In this document: positions 1 through 10,768 of the stretch, in pieces
How positions within the stretch are numbered: the first letter of the stretch is position 1
Layout of the letters: each line of letters opens with the position of its first letter
Assembly: GCF_007000325.2 (NCBI RefSeq)
Contig: NZ_CP117267.1
Coordinates: forward strand, 3,177,001 to 3,241,000
Length of the DNA: 64,000 bases
Source of the DNA: Rhizobium rhododendri
GTDB lineage: Bacteria > Pseudomonadota > Alphaproteobacteria > Rhizobiales > Rhizobiaceae
Direction: 5' to 3'
Made by a program: the position numbers and the translations under genes
Notes under the pieces: model-generated
What the model saw: only the letters and a program-made list of their open reading frames with translations
Databases searched by the model: none
Told to the model about the DNA's origin: nothing

Positions 1-1
1 G

Positions 2-829
2 GAGGCACGGCTGTTTCCGCATCTGTCGGTTCGCCACAACCTCGGCTATGGCCGCTGGTTCGCGCCGAAAACGACCGACCGCGACGATTTCGACAGCGTC
101 GTCGATCTACTCGGGCTCGGCCCGCTTCTGGAGCGCCGACCCGGCAAGCTGTCGGGCGGCGAAAAGCAGCGGGTGGCAATCGGCCGTGCCCTGCTCTCCA
201 ACCCGCGCCTGTTGCTGATGGACGAGCCGCTGGCGGCACTCGACGAGGAGCGCAAGGCAGAGATCCTGCCCTATCTTGAACGGCTGCGCGACGAGACGAA
301 AATCCCGATCGTCTATGTCAGCCACGCGATTGCAGAGGTCGCGAGGCTCGCAAGCCGCGTCGTCCTTTTGCGCGACGGCCATGTGGAAGCGGTCGGCAGC
401 GCCGTCGAGGTTTTGAGCCTGCCATCGACGGCGGAGGGCGCCGAGCGCCGCGAGGCCGGCGTGCTGCTGGAAGGCCGCATCGACAGCATCTCGCAGACCC
501 ATCTCCTATCGACCGTCGCCCTGAAGACCGCGAAACTGCAGGTGCCGGGGACAGGATTTCCGGTCGGCAGGATGGTGCGGATCCACGTCCCCGCCCGCGA
601 TGTGATGCTGGCGACCGTGCGCCCGGAAGGCCTCAGCGCGCTCAATATTCTCGAAGGAACGATCACCTGGATCGGCGTGGTCGCCAACGGTGCGCTGGAA
701 GTCCGCCTCAACTGTGGCGGCGACCCGATCCTGTCGCGGATTACCCAGCTGTCAGGCGAAAGACTGCGCTTGGCAGTGGGCATGACCGTTTTTGCAGTCA
801 TCAAGACAGTCGCCCTGCAAAACGGATGA
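2..829 (+). CDS. modC: Molybdate ABC transporter ATP-binding protein (5' end cut off)
   Basis: This is the ATPase subunit that powers molybdate import with ModA (binding protein) and ModB (permease). The frame is open from the window edge, so the Walker A region and start lie outside. Visible are the ABC signature [16 protein letters not shown], Walker B LLLMDEP with the D-loop, and the switch histidine in VSHAIAEV. These are followed by a C-terminal TOBE/molybdate-binding domain of about 120 residues (from about GRIDSISQ to the end), which separates ModC from generic ABC ATPases. The gene ends 9 bp from a convergent ModE-type regulator, which supports a mod locus. The call is firm; only the N-terminus is missing. 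Confidence 0.93.
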   Translation, partial: EARLFPHLSVRHNLGYGRWFAPKTTDRDDFDSVVDLLGLGPLLERRPGKLSGGEKQRVAIGRALLSNPRLLLMDEPLAALDEERKAEILPYLERLRDETKIPIVYVSHAIAEVARLASRVVLLRDGHVEAVGSAVEVLSLPSTAEGAERREAGVLLEGRIDSISQTHLLSTVALKTAKLQVPGTGFPVGRMVRIHVPARDVMLATVRPEGLSALNILEGTITWIGVVANGALEVRLNCGGDPILSRITQLSGERLRLAVGMTVFAVIKTVALQNG

Positions 830-838
830 CCGGTGTTA

Positions 839-1216
839 TCACGCTTCCGGCAACCCCTGCGGACGGTAGTGCTCCTGCAGCCACAGCAGATCGTCGGCGA
901 GAACGAGGGCGACCGCCCGCTCCATCGCCCGGAACCGCTCGAGCAGCGCCTCGCCGAAGGGTGTCAGCACCGCACCGCCACCCTTCTGGCCGCCCCGCTG
1001 CGATTCGACCGAGGGCACGTCGAACATGCGGTTGAGGTCGCTGACCAGAAGCCATGCGCGGCGGTAGGACATATCCATGGCTCGCCCCGCCGCCGAAATC
1101 GAGCCCGTCCTGCGGATGTGCTCAAGCAGCTCCATCTTGCCCCGGCCAAGCCGATCCTGTCCCGTGAAACGGATGCGCAGGATGGCGTCTATCGTGTCGT
1201 TGGAATGTCTGGTCAT
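839..1216 (-). CDS. ModE-type winged helix-turn-helix regulator, N-terminal domain only
   Basis: A 125-residue DNA-binding protein of the ModE N-terminal/LysR-like winged HTH family. The fold is visible as a helix (MELLEHIRRTGSISAAGRAM), a recognition helix (SYRRAWLLVSDLN) and a wing containing RGGQKGGGAVLTPFG, which is the typical ModE signature. There is no C-terminal TOBE molybdate-binding domain, so if it senses molybdate it would need a partner, or it responds to something else. It is convergent with modC, so it probably controls modABC, as is known for ModE proteins. Its start, ATG at 1216, opens toward the intergenic region upstream of rsfS. Confidence 0.85.
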   Translation of the reverse strand: MTRHSNDTIDAILRIRFTGQDRLGRGKMELLEHIRRTGSISAAGRAMDMSYRRAWLLVSDLNRMFDVPSVESQRGGQKGGGAVLTPFGEALLERFRAMERAVALVLADDLLWLQEHYRPQGLPEA

Positions 1217-1498
1217 GGCCCGCAGCTTTTGAGCGTTGTTTCCCTATACGCGCAGCACTCTTGGCTGTATACGGCCGTACCCGAGGCATCGATATGGGCC
1301 AATGGGAAGGCCGACGGGCAAAAATTCGCAGATCGGTGCCGAAAACGCATCGCTGGCCGAGAAACTGAGCCCCGACCGCCGATGCCGAGCTGCACGCGTC
1401 TTGAAACCTTAGTGCTTTGATGCCTATCTTGAGAACTGATTTGAACGACAGTTCGAATCAATCGCGTGCATGTTCTGTTACTCCTGAAAGGAAAAGCA

Positions 1499-1912
1499 CT
1501 GACAACAGTACACGCCAAGGGACGAACGCTAGCCGTTGCCCCGAAGAGCCCGGAACGTGGCGTTGATGCCGCCGCCCGCGCCCTGCAAGCCGTCCTCAAC
1601 AGCCTTGAGGACTCCAAAGCTGAAGACATCGTCACCATCAACATTGCGGGCAAATCCGCGCTGGGCGACTACATGGTTGTGGTCTCCGGGCGCTCAAACC
1701 GCCATGTCCTGGCGATCTCCGATCACCTCACGTCCGATATCAAGGGCGAAGGTCTCGGCAACCCGCGCGTCGAAGGTCTCGACGCAGGCGACTGGGTTCT
1801 GATCGACACTGGTGACATCATCGTCCACGTCTTCCGTCCGGAAATCCGCGAGTTCTACAACATCGAAAAGATGTGGGCCGCGCCGGATCTCGACGAGGGC
1901 ACGATACACTAG
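1499..1912 (+). CDS. rsfS: Ribosomal silencing factor RsfS (iojap/YbeB family)
   Basis: RsfS binds ribosomal protein uL14 on the large subunit and blocks 30S-50S joining when cells are starved. The family core runs from SKAEDIVTI through DWVLIDTGDIIVHVFRPEIREFYNIEKMW (read in two pieces), and the length of about 137 residues is normal. The start is unusual. The only upstream in-frame GTG (1466) lacks a good ribosome site, whereas AAAGGAAA sits just before a CTG codon at 1499 that gives the N-terminus TTVHAKGRT. I prefer CTG, with GTG 1466 as the alternative. rlmH follows, as in many bacteria; nadD, usually directly upstream in rhizobia, is not here. Confidence 0.92.
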   Translation: MTTVHAKGRTLAVAPKSPERGVDAAARALQAVLNSLEDSKAEDIVTINIAGKSALGDYMVVVSGRSNRHVLAISDHLTSDIKGEGLGNPRVEGLDAGDWVLIDTGDIIVHVFRPEIREFYNIEKMWAAPDLDEGTIH

Positions 1913-2020
1913 CAGATCCGGTTTCCCCGGCTGCTGCGCAGGTTTGACTGGCCGCAACGGCATCTGTCGCGCGGCTAAGAAATATGTGCGGCCGTGCTGG
2001 CCATCGTCTCTGGAGTGAAC

Positions 2021-2503
2021 ATGCGGATTGGATTGTTTGCCGTTGGCCGGCTGAAGACCGGCCCGGAGAAGGATCTCGCGGCCCGCTATTTCGACCGGTT
2101 CGCCAAGACGGGCCCAGCCATCGGGCTGGATTTCTCGCGCGTCACCGAAGTCGCGGAAAGTCGTGCCTCGAACGGCGAAACGCGCAAGCGCGAGGAGGCG
2201 GCCATGCTGCTGAAATCGCTGCCGGACGCCAGTATCCTCATGCTGCTCGACGAGCGCGGCAAAGCGATGGACAGCGAGGCATTTGCTGCGCTCCTTGGCC
2301 AGTACCGGGACCAGGGCAAGCGCGACCTGACGATCGCCATCGGCGGCGCGGATGGCCTCGATCCTTCGCTCTACGACAGGGCAGACAGCACGATCTGTCT
2401 CGGCAAGATGACCTGGCCACACCAGCTTGTGCGGATTCTTATTGCCGAACAGCTCTACAGGGCGGTCACCATTCTCTCCGGCCACCCCTACCATCGCGTC
2501 TGA
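2021..2503 (+). CDS. rlmH: 23S rRNA (pseudouridine1915-N3)-methyltransferase RlmH
   Basis: RlmH is the SPOUT-class enzyme that methylates pseudouridine 1915 in helix 69 of 23S rRNA on assembled 70S ribosomes. The 160-residue length is typical. The C-terminal trefoil-knot SAM site is seen in LTIAIGGADGLDP and the motif GKMTWPHQLVRILIAEQLYR, ending GHPYHR. ATG 2021 (MRIGLFAVG) is chosen over an in-frame GTG at 1994 because a TCTGGAG ribosome site lies 5-6 bases upstream and family proteins begin this way. It is about 110 bp downstream of rsfS, a conserved pairing of ribosome-associated factors. Confidence 0.95.
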   Translation: MRIGLFAVGRLKTGPEKDLAARYFDRFAKTGPAIGLDFSRVTEVAESRASNGETRKREEAAMLLKSLPDASILMLLDERGKAMDSEAFAALLGQYRDQGKRDLTIAIGGADGLDPSLYDRADSTICLGKMTWPHQLVRILIAEQLYRAVTILSGHPYHRV

Positions 2504-2624
2504 AAGTGGCGGATCGCTCACACAGCCGTGTTTTGATTTCGTCACCGAACTGGCGATATGTCTTGGCCATCGGCGGCAAATCAGCTTACGCCTTGCGCGA
2601 TAGAGAAATCCTAAGCCATCCGCG

Positions 2625-4106
2625 ATGAAACGATCCGCCGCCCCTCTGCCGCGTCTGCTCCCGCCGCCTCTCGCGGCAGGTACCCGTGCGGCCTTTTTGT
2701 GTGCAGCCGTAATGCTCGCGGCAGCTCCGGTGATCCAGGGATATCAGGCGCGCGCCGAGGATGGCGCTGCCGATCCGACGTCGTCGCGGTTGCCACCGGA
2801 CCAGCAAACCGCCCCCGATACAGCCACCGCAAACCCGCCGGCGCCCGATCCGGCAGCCGACCTTGCCGAAAAACGCGACCAGACACGAGCCGAACTCGAT
2901 AGCCTGTCGAAGACGATCACCCTCTCTGCCGAAAAGCAGAAGCAGCTTCAGGAAAGTGTAGCGGCGCTCGACAAGAGCAATGCCAGCCTGCGCCAGGCGC
3001 TGATCGATTCGGCATCGCGCCGCAAGACGATGGATCGCAAGATCGAAGACAGCGAAAGGGCGCTGACCGATCTGAAGGTCAAGGAGGGCGGCGTCCGTCG
3101 CTCGCTTCACGAACGGCGCGGTCTCCTGGCCGAGGTTTTGGCAGCGCTGGAGCGCATGGGCCGCGACCCGCCTCCGGCCCTGCTCGTCAGCCCCGACGAC
3201 GCCCTCAATTCGGTGCGAAGCGCCATCCTGCTCGGCGCCGTGGTGCCCGGCATGCGCAAAGCGACTGAAAAGCTGCTTGCAGACCTCGGCGAACTGTCGA
3301 CGCTGGAAGCCTCCACGGCCAAGGAAAAGGCAAACCTTTCCGCAACGCTCACGTCCAGTCTGGAGGAAGAGCGGCGTATGGATCTGCTGATCGCCGAGAA
3401 CGACCGGCAGAGCAGGGAAAGCGCCGCTCAGATAGAGGACGAGCGCAAGCGTGCCGAGCAACTGGCAGGTAAGGCAACCAGCCTGGAAGGCCTTGTAGCC
3501 TCTCTCGAAAGCCAGATCGGCTCGGTGCGCAGCGCGGCAACGGCTGCCCGCGAGGAAGAACAACGCCGGCAAATGATGACCGACGAGCAGCGTGCCGAAG
3601 CCAAGGCCCTGGCCGAAAGCGGGGTGCCCGATAAAAACCGCATTGCCCCCGCATATCGATTTTCAGACCTAAAGCAGAAGCTCGAGCTGCCTGTGGCCGG
3701 TGATATTCTTCGGCACTTTGGAGACGACGACGGAACGGGACACACGGCCGCTGGCATGACGCTCGCAACCGGCCCCGGCGCGCTCGTCACGGCGCCCGCC
3801 GATGGCCTGGTGGTGTATGCCGGCGCTTTCCGCAGCTACGGCCAGATGATCATCCTCGATACCGGCGACGGCTTCCACATGGTTCTGTCCGGAATGGACG
3901 CCATCAAGACGCGCCAGGGAAAATTTGTTTTCGCCGGAGAACCGGTTGCGGTGATGGGCGAGAAAAGAGTGGCAAGTGCGACAGCATTGGCGCTGGAAAC
4001 AAACAAGCCAACGCTTTACATTGAATTGAGAAAAGACGGAAAACCGGTTGATTCCCAACCCTGGTGGACCGCAAAGGATACTGGAAAGGCACGCAATGAT
4101 TCGTAG
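2625..4106 (+). CDS. EnvC-like murein hydrolase activator (coiled coil + degenerate LytM/M23 domain)
   Basis: A 493-residue periplasmic protein. A hydrophobic stretch near residues 20-45 (AAFLCAAVMLAAAPVI) acts as signal peptide or anchor. A long charged coiled coil follows (about 85-320), then a LytM/M23 domain (about 355-480) beginning at GDILRHFGDDDG. The zinc ligands of active M23 peptidases are missing: H-x3-D is replaced by HTAAGM, and the late HxH is replaced by LYIELRKDGK. This matches EnvC, a non-catalytic activator of division amidases. It overlaps ctpA by 11 bp, so the two are probably translated together in an envelope operon. A role in septal peptidoglycan splitting is inferred from the family. 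Confidence 0.88.
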   Translation: MKRSAAPLPRLLPPPLAAGTRAAFLCAAVMLAAAPVIQGYQARAEDGAADPTSSRLPPDQQTAPDTATANPPAPDPAADLAEKRDQTRAELDSLSKTITLSAEKQKQLQESVAALDKSNASLRQALIDSASRRKTMDRKIEDSERALTDLKVKEGGVRRSLHERRGLLAEVLAALERMGRDPPPALLVSPDDALNSVRSAILLGAVVPGMRKATEKLLADLGELSTLEASTAKEKANLSATLTSSLEEERRMDLLIAENDRQSRESAAQIEDERKRAEQLAGKATSLEGLVASLESQIGSVRSAATAAREEEQRRQMMTDEQRAEAKALAESGVPDKNRIAPAYRFSDLKQKLELPVAGDILRHFGDDDGTGHTAAGMTLATGPGALVTAPADGLVVYAGAFRSYGQMIILDTGDGFHMVLSGMDAIKTRQGKFVFAGEPVAVMGEKRVASATALALETNKPTLYIELRKDGKPVDSQPWWTAKDTGKARNDS

Positions 4107-5418
4107 GGCTTCTCTTGTCGTCATCGGCGCATTGATGGGTGCGACCGCCATGGGCGTCATTTACTCAGCGGGAGTCCCGGCGGAAGCTGCGAGCGGTTCC
4201 ACGTATAAGGAATTGTCGGTATTCGGCGATGTCTTCGAGAGGGTTCGGGCGCAATACGTTACGCCTCCCCAGGAAGACAAGCTCATCGAGGCGGCCATCA
4301 ATGGCATGCTTGCCTCGCTCGATCCGCATTCGAGCTACATGAATGCCAAGGATGCCCAGGACATGCGCACCCAGACCAAGGGTGAGTTTGGCGGTCTCGG
4401 CATCGAGGTAACGATGGAGAAGGACCAGATCAAGGTCGGCTCCACGATCGAGAATACCCCCGCCGACAAGGCCGGCGTCAAGGCTGGCGACTTCATCACC
4501 GCAATCGACGGATCGCCTGTAAAGGGCCTGAAACTCGAAGATGCCGTGCTGAAGATGCGCGGCGAGGTCAAGACGCCGATCAAGCTGACACTGCAGCGCG
4601 TCGGTGTCGATAAGCCGATCGAACTGACGATTGTCCGCGACATCATCCCGGTCGCCGCCGTCCGCTCGCATGTCGAAAACGATGTCGGCTACATCCGGAT
4701 CCTGCAGTTTACCGAGAAGACCACACCGGATCTCGAAGCTGCCATCCAGAAGATCAAGCAGACCGTGCCAGCCGACAAGCTCAAGGGCTATGTCCTCGAC
4801 CTGCGCCTCAACCCGGGCGGCTTGCTCGACCAGGCGATCAACGTCTGCGACGACGTCCTGGAGCGTGGCGAAGTGGTCTCGACCCGCGGCCGTAACCCGG
4901 ACGAAACCCGCCGCTACAACGCCGGTCCGGGCGATCTGACAGACGGCAAGCCGATCATCGTGCTGATCAATGGCGGCTCCGCCTCCGCATCGGAAATCGT
5001 TGCAGGCGCCCTGCAAGACCTGCGCCGTGCCACGATCCTCGGCACGCGCTCCTTCGGCAAGGGGTCGGTCCAGACGATCATCCCGCTCGGTGAGAACGGT
5101 GCCTTGCGCCTGACCACGGCGCTCTATTACACGCCATCGGGCCGCTCGATCCAGGGCACCGGCATCACGCCTGACATCAAGGTCGACGAGCCGCTGCCGG
5201 ACGATCTCAAGGGCAAGATGGTCTCCGAAGGCGAATCCACCCTGCGCGGTCACATCAAGGGCCAGTCTGAAACCGACGAAGGATCGGGCTCGGAAGCCTA
5301 TGTGCCACCGGAGGTCAAGGACGACGTTCAGCTGAACTACGCGCTCGACCTGCTACGTGGCGTCAAGAAAGACCCCGCCTTCCCGCCAAATCCGGACAAG
5401 GCTGTAGTCGCCAAGTAA
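4096..5418 (+). CDS. ctpA: Carboxy-terminal processing protease CtpA (peptidase S41)
   Basis: A periplasmic serine protease that trims or degrades proteins from their C-termini. Order of parts: N-terminal signal/anchor (about 1-30), PDZ domain (about 85-170, containing GGLGIEVTMEK), then the S41 catalytic domain. The Ser-Lys dyad is visible as Ser297 in GGSASASE and Lys322 in SFGKGSVQT. ATG 4096 is preferred over an upstream in-frame ATG at 4048 because it has AAAGG upstream and gives a clean signal sequence (MIRRASLVVIGALMG). It overlaps the end of the EnvC-like gene by 11 bp, and the deacetylase gene follows 111 bp later. The three look like one cell-envelope operon. Confidence 0.95.
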   Translation: MIRRASLVVIGALMGATAMGVIYSAGVPAEAASGSTYKELSVFGDVFERVRAQYVTPPQEDKLIEAAINGMLASLDPHSSYMNAKDAQDMRTQTKGEFGGLGIEVTMEKDQIKVGSTIENTPADKAGVKAGDFITAIDGSPVKGLKLEDAVLKMRGEVKTPIKLTLQRVGVDKPIELTIVRDIIPVAAVRSHVENDVGYIRILQFTEKTTPDLEAAIQKIKQTVPADKLKGYVLDLRLNPGGLLDQAINVCDDVLERGEVVSTRGRNPDETRRYNAGPGDLTDGKPIIVLINGGSASASEIVAGALQDLRRATILGTRSFGKGSVQTIIPLGENGALRLTTALYYTPSGRSIQGTGITPDIKVDEPLPDDLKGKMVSEGESTLRGHIKGQSETDEGSGSEAYVPPEVKDDVQLNYALDLLRGVKKDPAFPPNPDKAVVAK

Positions 5419-5454
5419 GACGTCGTATAGTAGGACGTCGCCAAGACAGAAAAT

Positions 5455-5483
5455 GGCGCCGGGCTGGAAACAGACCCGGCGCC
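5455..5483 (+). terminator. Strong hairpin after ctpA, terminator-like
   Basis: GGCGCCGGG and CCCGGCGCC form a perfect 9-bp stem (5455-5463 with 5475-5483) around an 11-base loop, followed by a short TTC rather than a long T-run. It could attenuate read-through from ctpA into the next gene or simply stabilise the ctpA mRNA 3' end. Without a U-tract, intrinsic termination is uncertain. Confidence 0.5.
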
Positions 5484-5529
5484 TTCACGACGCGGAACGA
5501 CGATTTCCGATGTGGGGCGGACAAGGAAA

Positions 5530-6723
5530 TTGGGAACGGACCTACACGCACCGCTGGGACAGAACCGCCCGCCTCGCCGCAATAGGCGCCTGCCGCCGGT
5601 GGGCCGTATGCTGGCAGCCCTCTGCCTGATCGCAATCGCCGGCTTCTCCCTCTACTCCGCGCTGATCCGCGATCCCTTCCAAAAATCTCCCCCCGTCGAA
5701 ACCGCCGCCAAGGCACCGCCACCGGCTGAAACCGGGGATACGCCGTCGGAGGATGCGGCAGCCGTGTCGACGGGCATGCCGCAGGCAGACCCGCAATCCG
5801 GCGCCAACGTCGAGCGCAACCTCACCGGCGACGGTTCTGTTGTGACAACCTACACGCCAAAGCCGCGGGACGGCTCAGGGCCGGTCCTCGTCAGGGCCAA
5901 CCAGATCGGCCAGGATCCCCGCATGGCGGCAACGCCCAATGATGCGTTGCTGGAAAACTCACCGTTCGGCCGGCTCCCCATCACCTCTCCCGCCGGCCTG
6001 CGGCCGATGGATCAATATGCGCGGCCCTGGTCCGGCGCCCACGGCACGCGCATCGCCATCGTCGTTGGCGGCCTCGGCCTCAGCCAGACCGGTACGCAGC
6101 GGGCCATAAAGCAGCTGCCGGAGGAAGTAACCCTTGCCTTTGCGGCCAGCGGCAACAGCCTGCAGCGCTGGATGCAGGACGCCCGTCGCAGCGGCCACGA
6201 AATCCTGCTGCAGGTACCGCTGGAGCCCTTCGATTATCCGGCCAACAACCCCGGTGCCGATACGTTGTTGACATCGCAGCCAGCGGCGAAAAACGTCGAA
6301 AACCTGCACAAGGCGATGGCTGAAATCACCAATTACACCGGCATCATGAATTATCTCGGCGGCCGCTTTCTGTCGAACCCGACCGCTTTTGAACCGGTTC
6401 TGCGCGATGTCGGCAAACGCGGCCTGCTATTCCTTGACGATGGCTCATCTGCGCAATCGAAATCCGGCACGATCGCCAAGGCGCTCGCCGTGCCGCATGC
6501 TTTTGCCGACATCCAGCTGGACAGCGAACTGAATGGCGACGCGATCACCCGGAAACTGGACGAGCTTGAGCGTATCGCCCGCCGCAACGGCTCGGCAATC
6601 GGCGTCGCATCCGCATTCGACGAAAGTGTCGACGCAATTTCCGCCTGGAGCGAGAATGCCGCAACGCGCGGCATCGAGATCGTTTCCGTCTCGGCGCTCG
6701 CCAACGATCCGAAACATCCCTGA
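5530..6723 (+). CDS. Divergent polysaccharide deacetylase family protein (YibQ-like)
   Basis: A member of the divergent polysaccharide deacetylase group (DUF610/YibQ), envelope proteins with a NodB-like fold. A single membrane anchor lies near residues 25-45 (MLAALCLIAIAGFSLYSAL). A proline/alanine-rich linker follows, then the catalytic-like domain starting near RIAIVVGGLGLSQ and running to the end. The canonical metal-binding HxxxH of active deacetylases is not obvious, so activity is unknown. TTG 5530 (N-terminus GTDLHAPLGQN) is favoured; GTG 5512 is the alternative and has no convincing ribosome site. It lies between ctpA and rppH, a conserved order in rhizobia as I recall. Confidence 0.88.
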   Translation: MGTDLHAPLGQNRPPRRNRRLPPVGRMLAALCLIAIAGFSLYSALIRDPFQKSPPVETAAKAPPPAETGDTPSEDAAAVSTGMPQADPQSGANVERNLTGDGSVVTTYTPKPRDGSGPVLVRANQIGQDPRMAATPNDALLENSPFGRLPITSPAGLRPMDQYARPWSGAHGTRIAIVVGGLGLSQTGTQRAIKQLPEEVTLAFAASGNSLQRWMQDARRSGHEILLQVPLEPFDYPANNPGADTLLTSQPAAKNVENLHKAMAEITNYTGIMNYLGGRFLSNPTAFEPVLRDVGKRGLLFLDDGSSAQSKSGTIAKALAVPHAFADIQLDSELNGDAITRKLDELERIARRNGSAIGVASAFDESVDAISAWSENAATRGIEIVSVSALANDPKHP

Positions 6724-6732
6724 CCGGAGGAT

Positions 6733-7278
6733 ATGATGAGCAAGAATCCTAATCCCGTAAAAGCCGAGGACCTGCCTTATCGCCCCTGCGTCGGGGTGAT
6801 GATCCTCAACGCCGAGGGCCTCGTCTGGGCCGGCCGGCGCATTCCCATCGGCAATTCCGAATATGATGGCTCGGAAAATCTCTGGCAGATGCCGCAAGGC
6901 GGCATCGACGAGGGCGAAGATCCGCTGGAAGCGGCCTATCGCGAACTCTACGAGGAGACGGGGATGAAAACCGTCACCCTGCTTGCCGAAGCCAGCGACT
7001 GGATCAACTACGATCTGCCACCCGAACTGATCGGCATCGGCCTGAGGGGGAGGTTTCGCGGCCAGACACAGCGCTGGTTCGCCTTCCGCTTCGATGGCGA
7101 CGAAAGCGAGATCGCCATCAACCCGCCACCCGGCGGCCACGAGCCGGAATTCGACCAGTGGGAATGGAAGCCTATGGAGGAATTGCCGGAACTGATCGTC
7201 ACCTTCAAGCGTGGCGTCTACGAGCGCGTCGTTGCCGAATTCCGCCATCTGGCCACACTTGGCAAGAGCAGCGACTGA
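6733..7278 (+). CDS. rppH: RNA pyrophosphohydrolase RppH (Nudix)
   Basis: RppH removes pyrophosphate from 5'-triphosphate mRNA ends and so starts RNase E-dependent decay. The Nudix box (G-x5-E-x7-REUxEExGU) sits at residues 57-78, with the metal-binding glutamates in RELYEETG. The N-terminal YRPCVGVMI and the [14 protein letters not shown] segment are RppH-specific. The 181-residue length fits. A GGAGG ribosome site lies 5 bp before the tandem ATG ATG at 6733. It is 9 bp downstream of the deacetylase gene, so probably the last cistron of that operon. Confidence 0.95.
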   Translation: MMSKNPNPVKAEDLPYRPCVGVMILNAEGLVWAGRRIPIGNSEYDGSENLWQMPQGGIDEGEDPLEAAYRELYEETGMKTVTLLAEASDWINYDLPPELIGIGLRGRFRGQTQRWFAFRFDGDESEIAINPPPGGHEPEFDQWEWKPMEELPELIVTFKRGVYERVVAEFRHLATLGKSSD

Positions 7279-7324
7279 TCGACGTTGCCTGAAGCACAAT
7301 CGGTATAGCTCTACCCTATAACGC

Positions 7325-7350
7325 CAGACCCCGGCAAAAGCCGGGGTCTG
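7325..7350. terminator. Hairpin between convergent rppH and trcR
   Basis: CAGACCCCGGC and GCCGGGGTCTG form a perfect 11-bp stem with an AAAA loop. It lies exactly between two convergent genes, so it can serve both strands. Neither side has a clear T-run, so it may act as an mRNA-end stabiliser rather than a classical intrinsic terminator. Confidence 0.55.
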
Positions 7351-7374
7351 ATACATGCAAACATCGATAAGACC

Positions 7375-8073
7375 TCAGTACTGGTCTTCGTCCTCGTCCT
7401 TCGGGGCGCGAAGGGACTTGAGCTTGGCGAAGACGGCATCGGCGTCGATCGCCTTTTCCTTTTCTTCGCGCTCGTAGGAGAATGGCAGCTTTTCGGTTTC
7501 CTGCGACGGCTGCAGGGTTGCGCCGAGTTCGGCAGCTGTCGGCAGCGGACGGCCCTTGGCAGCCTTCTCGACTTCCATGTCGAGGTCGATCTGGCTGCAT
7601 AGACCGAGCGTCACCGGATCCATTGGCGCAAGGTTGGTCGAATTCCAGTGGGTGCGGTCACGGATCTGCTCGATCGTCGACTTGGTGGTGCCGACCAGGC
7701 GCGAGATCTGCGCGTCCTTCAGTTCCGGGTGATTGCGCACCAGCCAGAGGATCGCATTGGGGCGGTCCTGGCGCTTCGACACCGGCGTATAACGCGGGCC
7801 GCGACGCTTGGATTCCGGAACGCGCACTTTCGGTTCGGAAAGCTTCAGCTTGTAATCCGGCTTGCCTTCGGCGCGGGCGATTTCCTCGCGCGACAGCTGG
7901 CCGGTGGAAATCGGGTCGAGGCCCTTGATGCCCTGCGAGGCTTCGCCATCGGCAATGGCTTTGACTTCCAGCGGGTGAAGCTTGCAAAACTGCGCGATCT
8001 GTTCGAACGACAAGGCGGTGTTGTCGACAAGCCAGATGGCCGTAGCTTTCGGCATAAGCAGTTGTTGAGCCAT
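7375..8073 (-). CDS. trcR: Cell cycle transcriptional regulator TrcR (DUF1013)
   Basis: A 232-residue member of DUF1013, a family restricted to Alphaproteobacteria; the Caulobacter member TrcR is described as a cell-cycle transcriptional regulator. The N-terminus (MPKATAIWLVDNTALSFEQI) and a central helix-turn-helix-like segment (NAILWLVRNHPELKDAQI then LVGTTKSTIEQIRDRTHW) are typical. The acidic tail (APKDEDEDQY) ends at 7375. It is divergent from acs with a 232-bp shared upstream region. The family assignment is firm; what it regulates here is not known. Confidence 0.9.
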   Translation of the reverse strand: MAQQLLMPKATAIWLVDNTALSFEQIAQFCKLHPLEVKAIADGEASQGIKGLDPISTGQLSREEIARAEGKPDYKLKLSEPKVRVPESKRRGPRYTPVSKRQDRPNAILWLVRNHPELKDAQISRLVGTTKSTIEQIRDRTHWNSTNLAPMDPVTLGLCSQIDLDMEVEKAAKGRPLPTAAELGATLQPSQETEKLPFSYEREEKEKAIDADAVFAKLKSLRAPKDEDEDQY

Positions 8074-8305
8074 GGGTATAGTCCTTCTGTCCGTCCGCGC
8101 CGGGGTCGCGGTCCGTGGGTGTTTTCACCACTGATGTCCGGGAAATGACGCCCTGTATATCCTCAGTGCCGCATAATTGCAATTCTTTGCGGATGAAATG
8201 CTCTTTGTCCAATGGACGCCGTATCTTAAGGTGCTATCTGTGGGGACAAAGACCGCAGTTTTTGTGAAAAAACGCGGGCCTAGCCGGACATTTCGAGGAG
8301 GAATC

Positions 8306-10264
<1,959 letters not shown>

Positions 10265-10357
10265 CGACAGTGGTCTTACCTCTTGCGCTTCCGGACGCTG
10301 GCGGAACCAATCCTGTACCAGTTCGTTAGCTGATTAGAAGTTCAAAGGAGAAGTCAC

Positions 10358-10573
10358 ATGGGTAGCACATCAGACAAGGCCTCGGGTCTCGCCAATGAAG
10401 CCGTCGGCAACGTCAAGCAGGGCGTTGGCAAGCTTGTCGGCAACGAAAAGCTGCAGGCTGAGGGCAAGCTGCAGGAAATAAAGGGCGAAGGCCAGCAGGC
10501 ACTTGGCGACGCCAAGGACACCGTCAAGGACGGCGCCGCAGCAGCTTCGGACTACGCCAACAAGAAGCTCTGA
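10358..10573 (+). CDS. CsbD family stress-response protein
   Basis: A 71-residue, hydrophilic, alanine/glycine/lysine-rich protein of the CsbD family (general-stress proteins of unknown biochemical role). The family pattern is visible as repeated A-x-G-x2-K-Q-x2-G-K-L helices ([19 protein letters not shown]). A strong AAAGGAG ribosome site precedes the ATG. The gene is monocistronic: a clear intrinsic terminator follows 23 bp after the stop. Stress induction is expected from the family, but no specific promoter was recognised. Confidence 0.92.
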   Translation: MGSTSDKASGLANEAVGNVKQGVGKLVGNEKLQAEGKLQEIKGEGQQALGDAKDTVKDGAAAASDYANKKL

Positions 10574-10596
10574 GCTTTCTAGAGACACAGAATTTT

Positions 10597-10628
10597 AAAA
10601 GGACGGGGATCGCATCTCCGTCCTTTTT
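10597..10628 (+). terminator. Intrinsic terminator of the csbD-like gene
   Basis: A 14-bp stem built from AAAAGGACGGGGAT and ATCTCCGTCCTTTT (one G-T wobble) with a 3-base loop, ending in a T-run. This is a textbook rho-independent terminator 23 bp after the CsbD stop codon. Confidence 0.9.
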
Positions 10629-10768
10629 GCATTCGGAGCGGAAGTGTCGTGACTGCCTGAGCATGGTCGAAGCAGGCCCCTTCTATAAACCGGCAGATAT
10701 GTCAACCTCGCCATGCAACCTTTTCTGCACTGGCGCATTGTATAGGCAGGAAAACAAGGAAGATCACA

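Noticed and set aside
1433..1446. Possible LexA/SOS box GAAC-N6-GAAC upstream of rsfS
   Set aside because: The alphaproteobacterial SOS box needs a 7-base spacer (GAAC-N7-GAAC); here it is 6, and rsfS is not an SOS gene.
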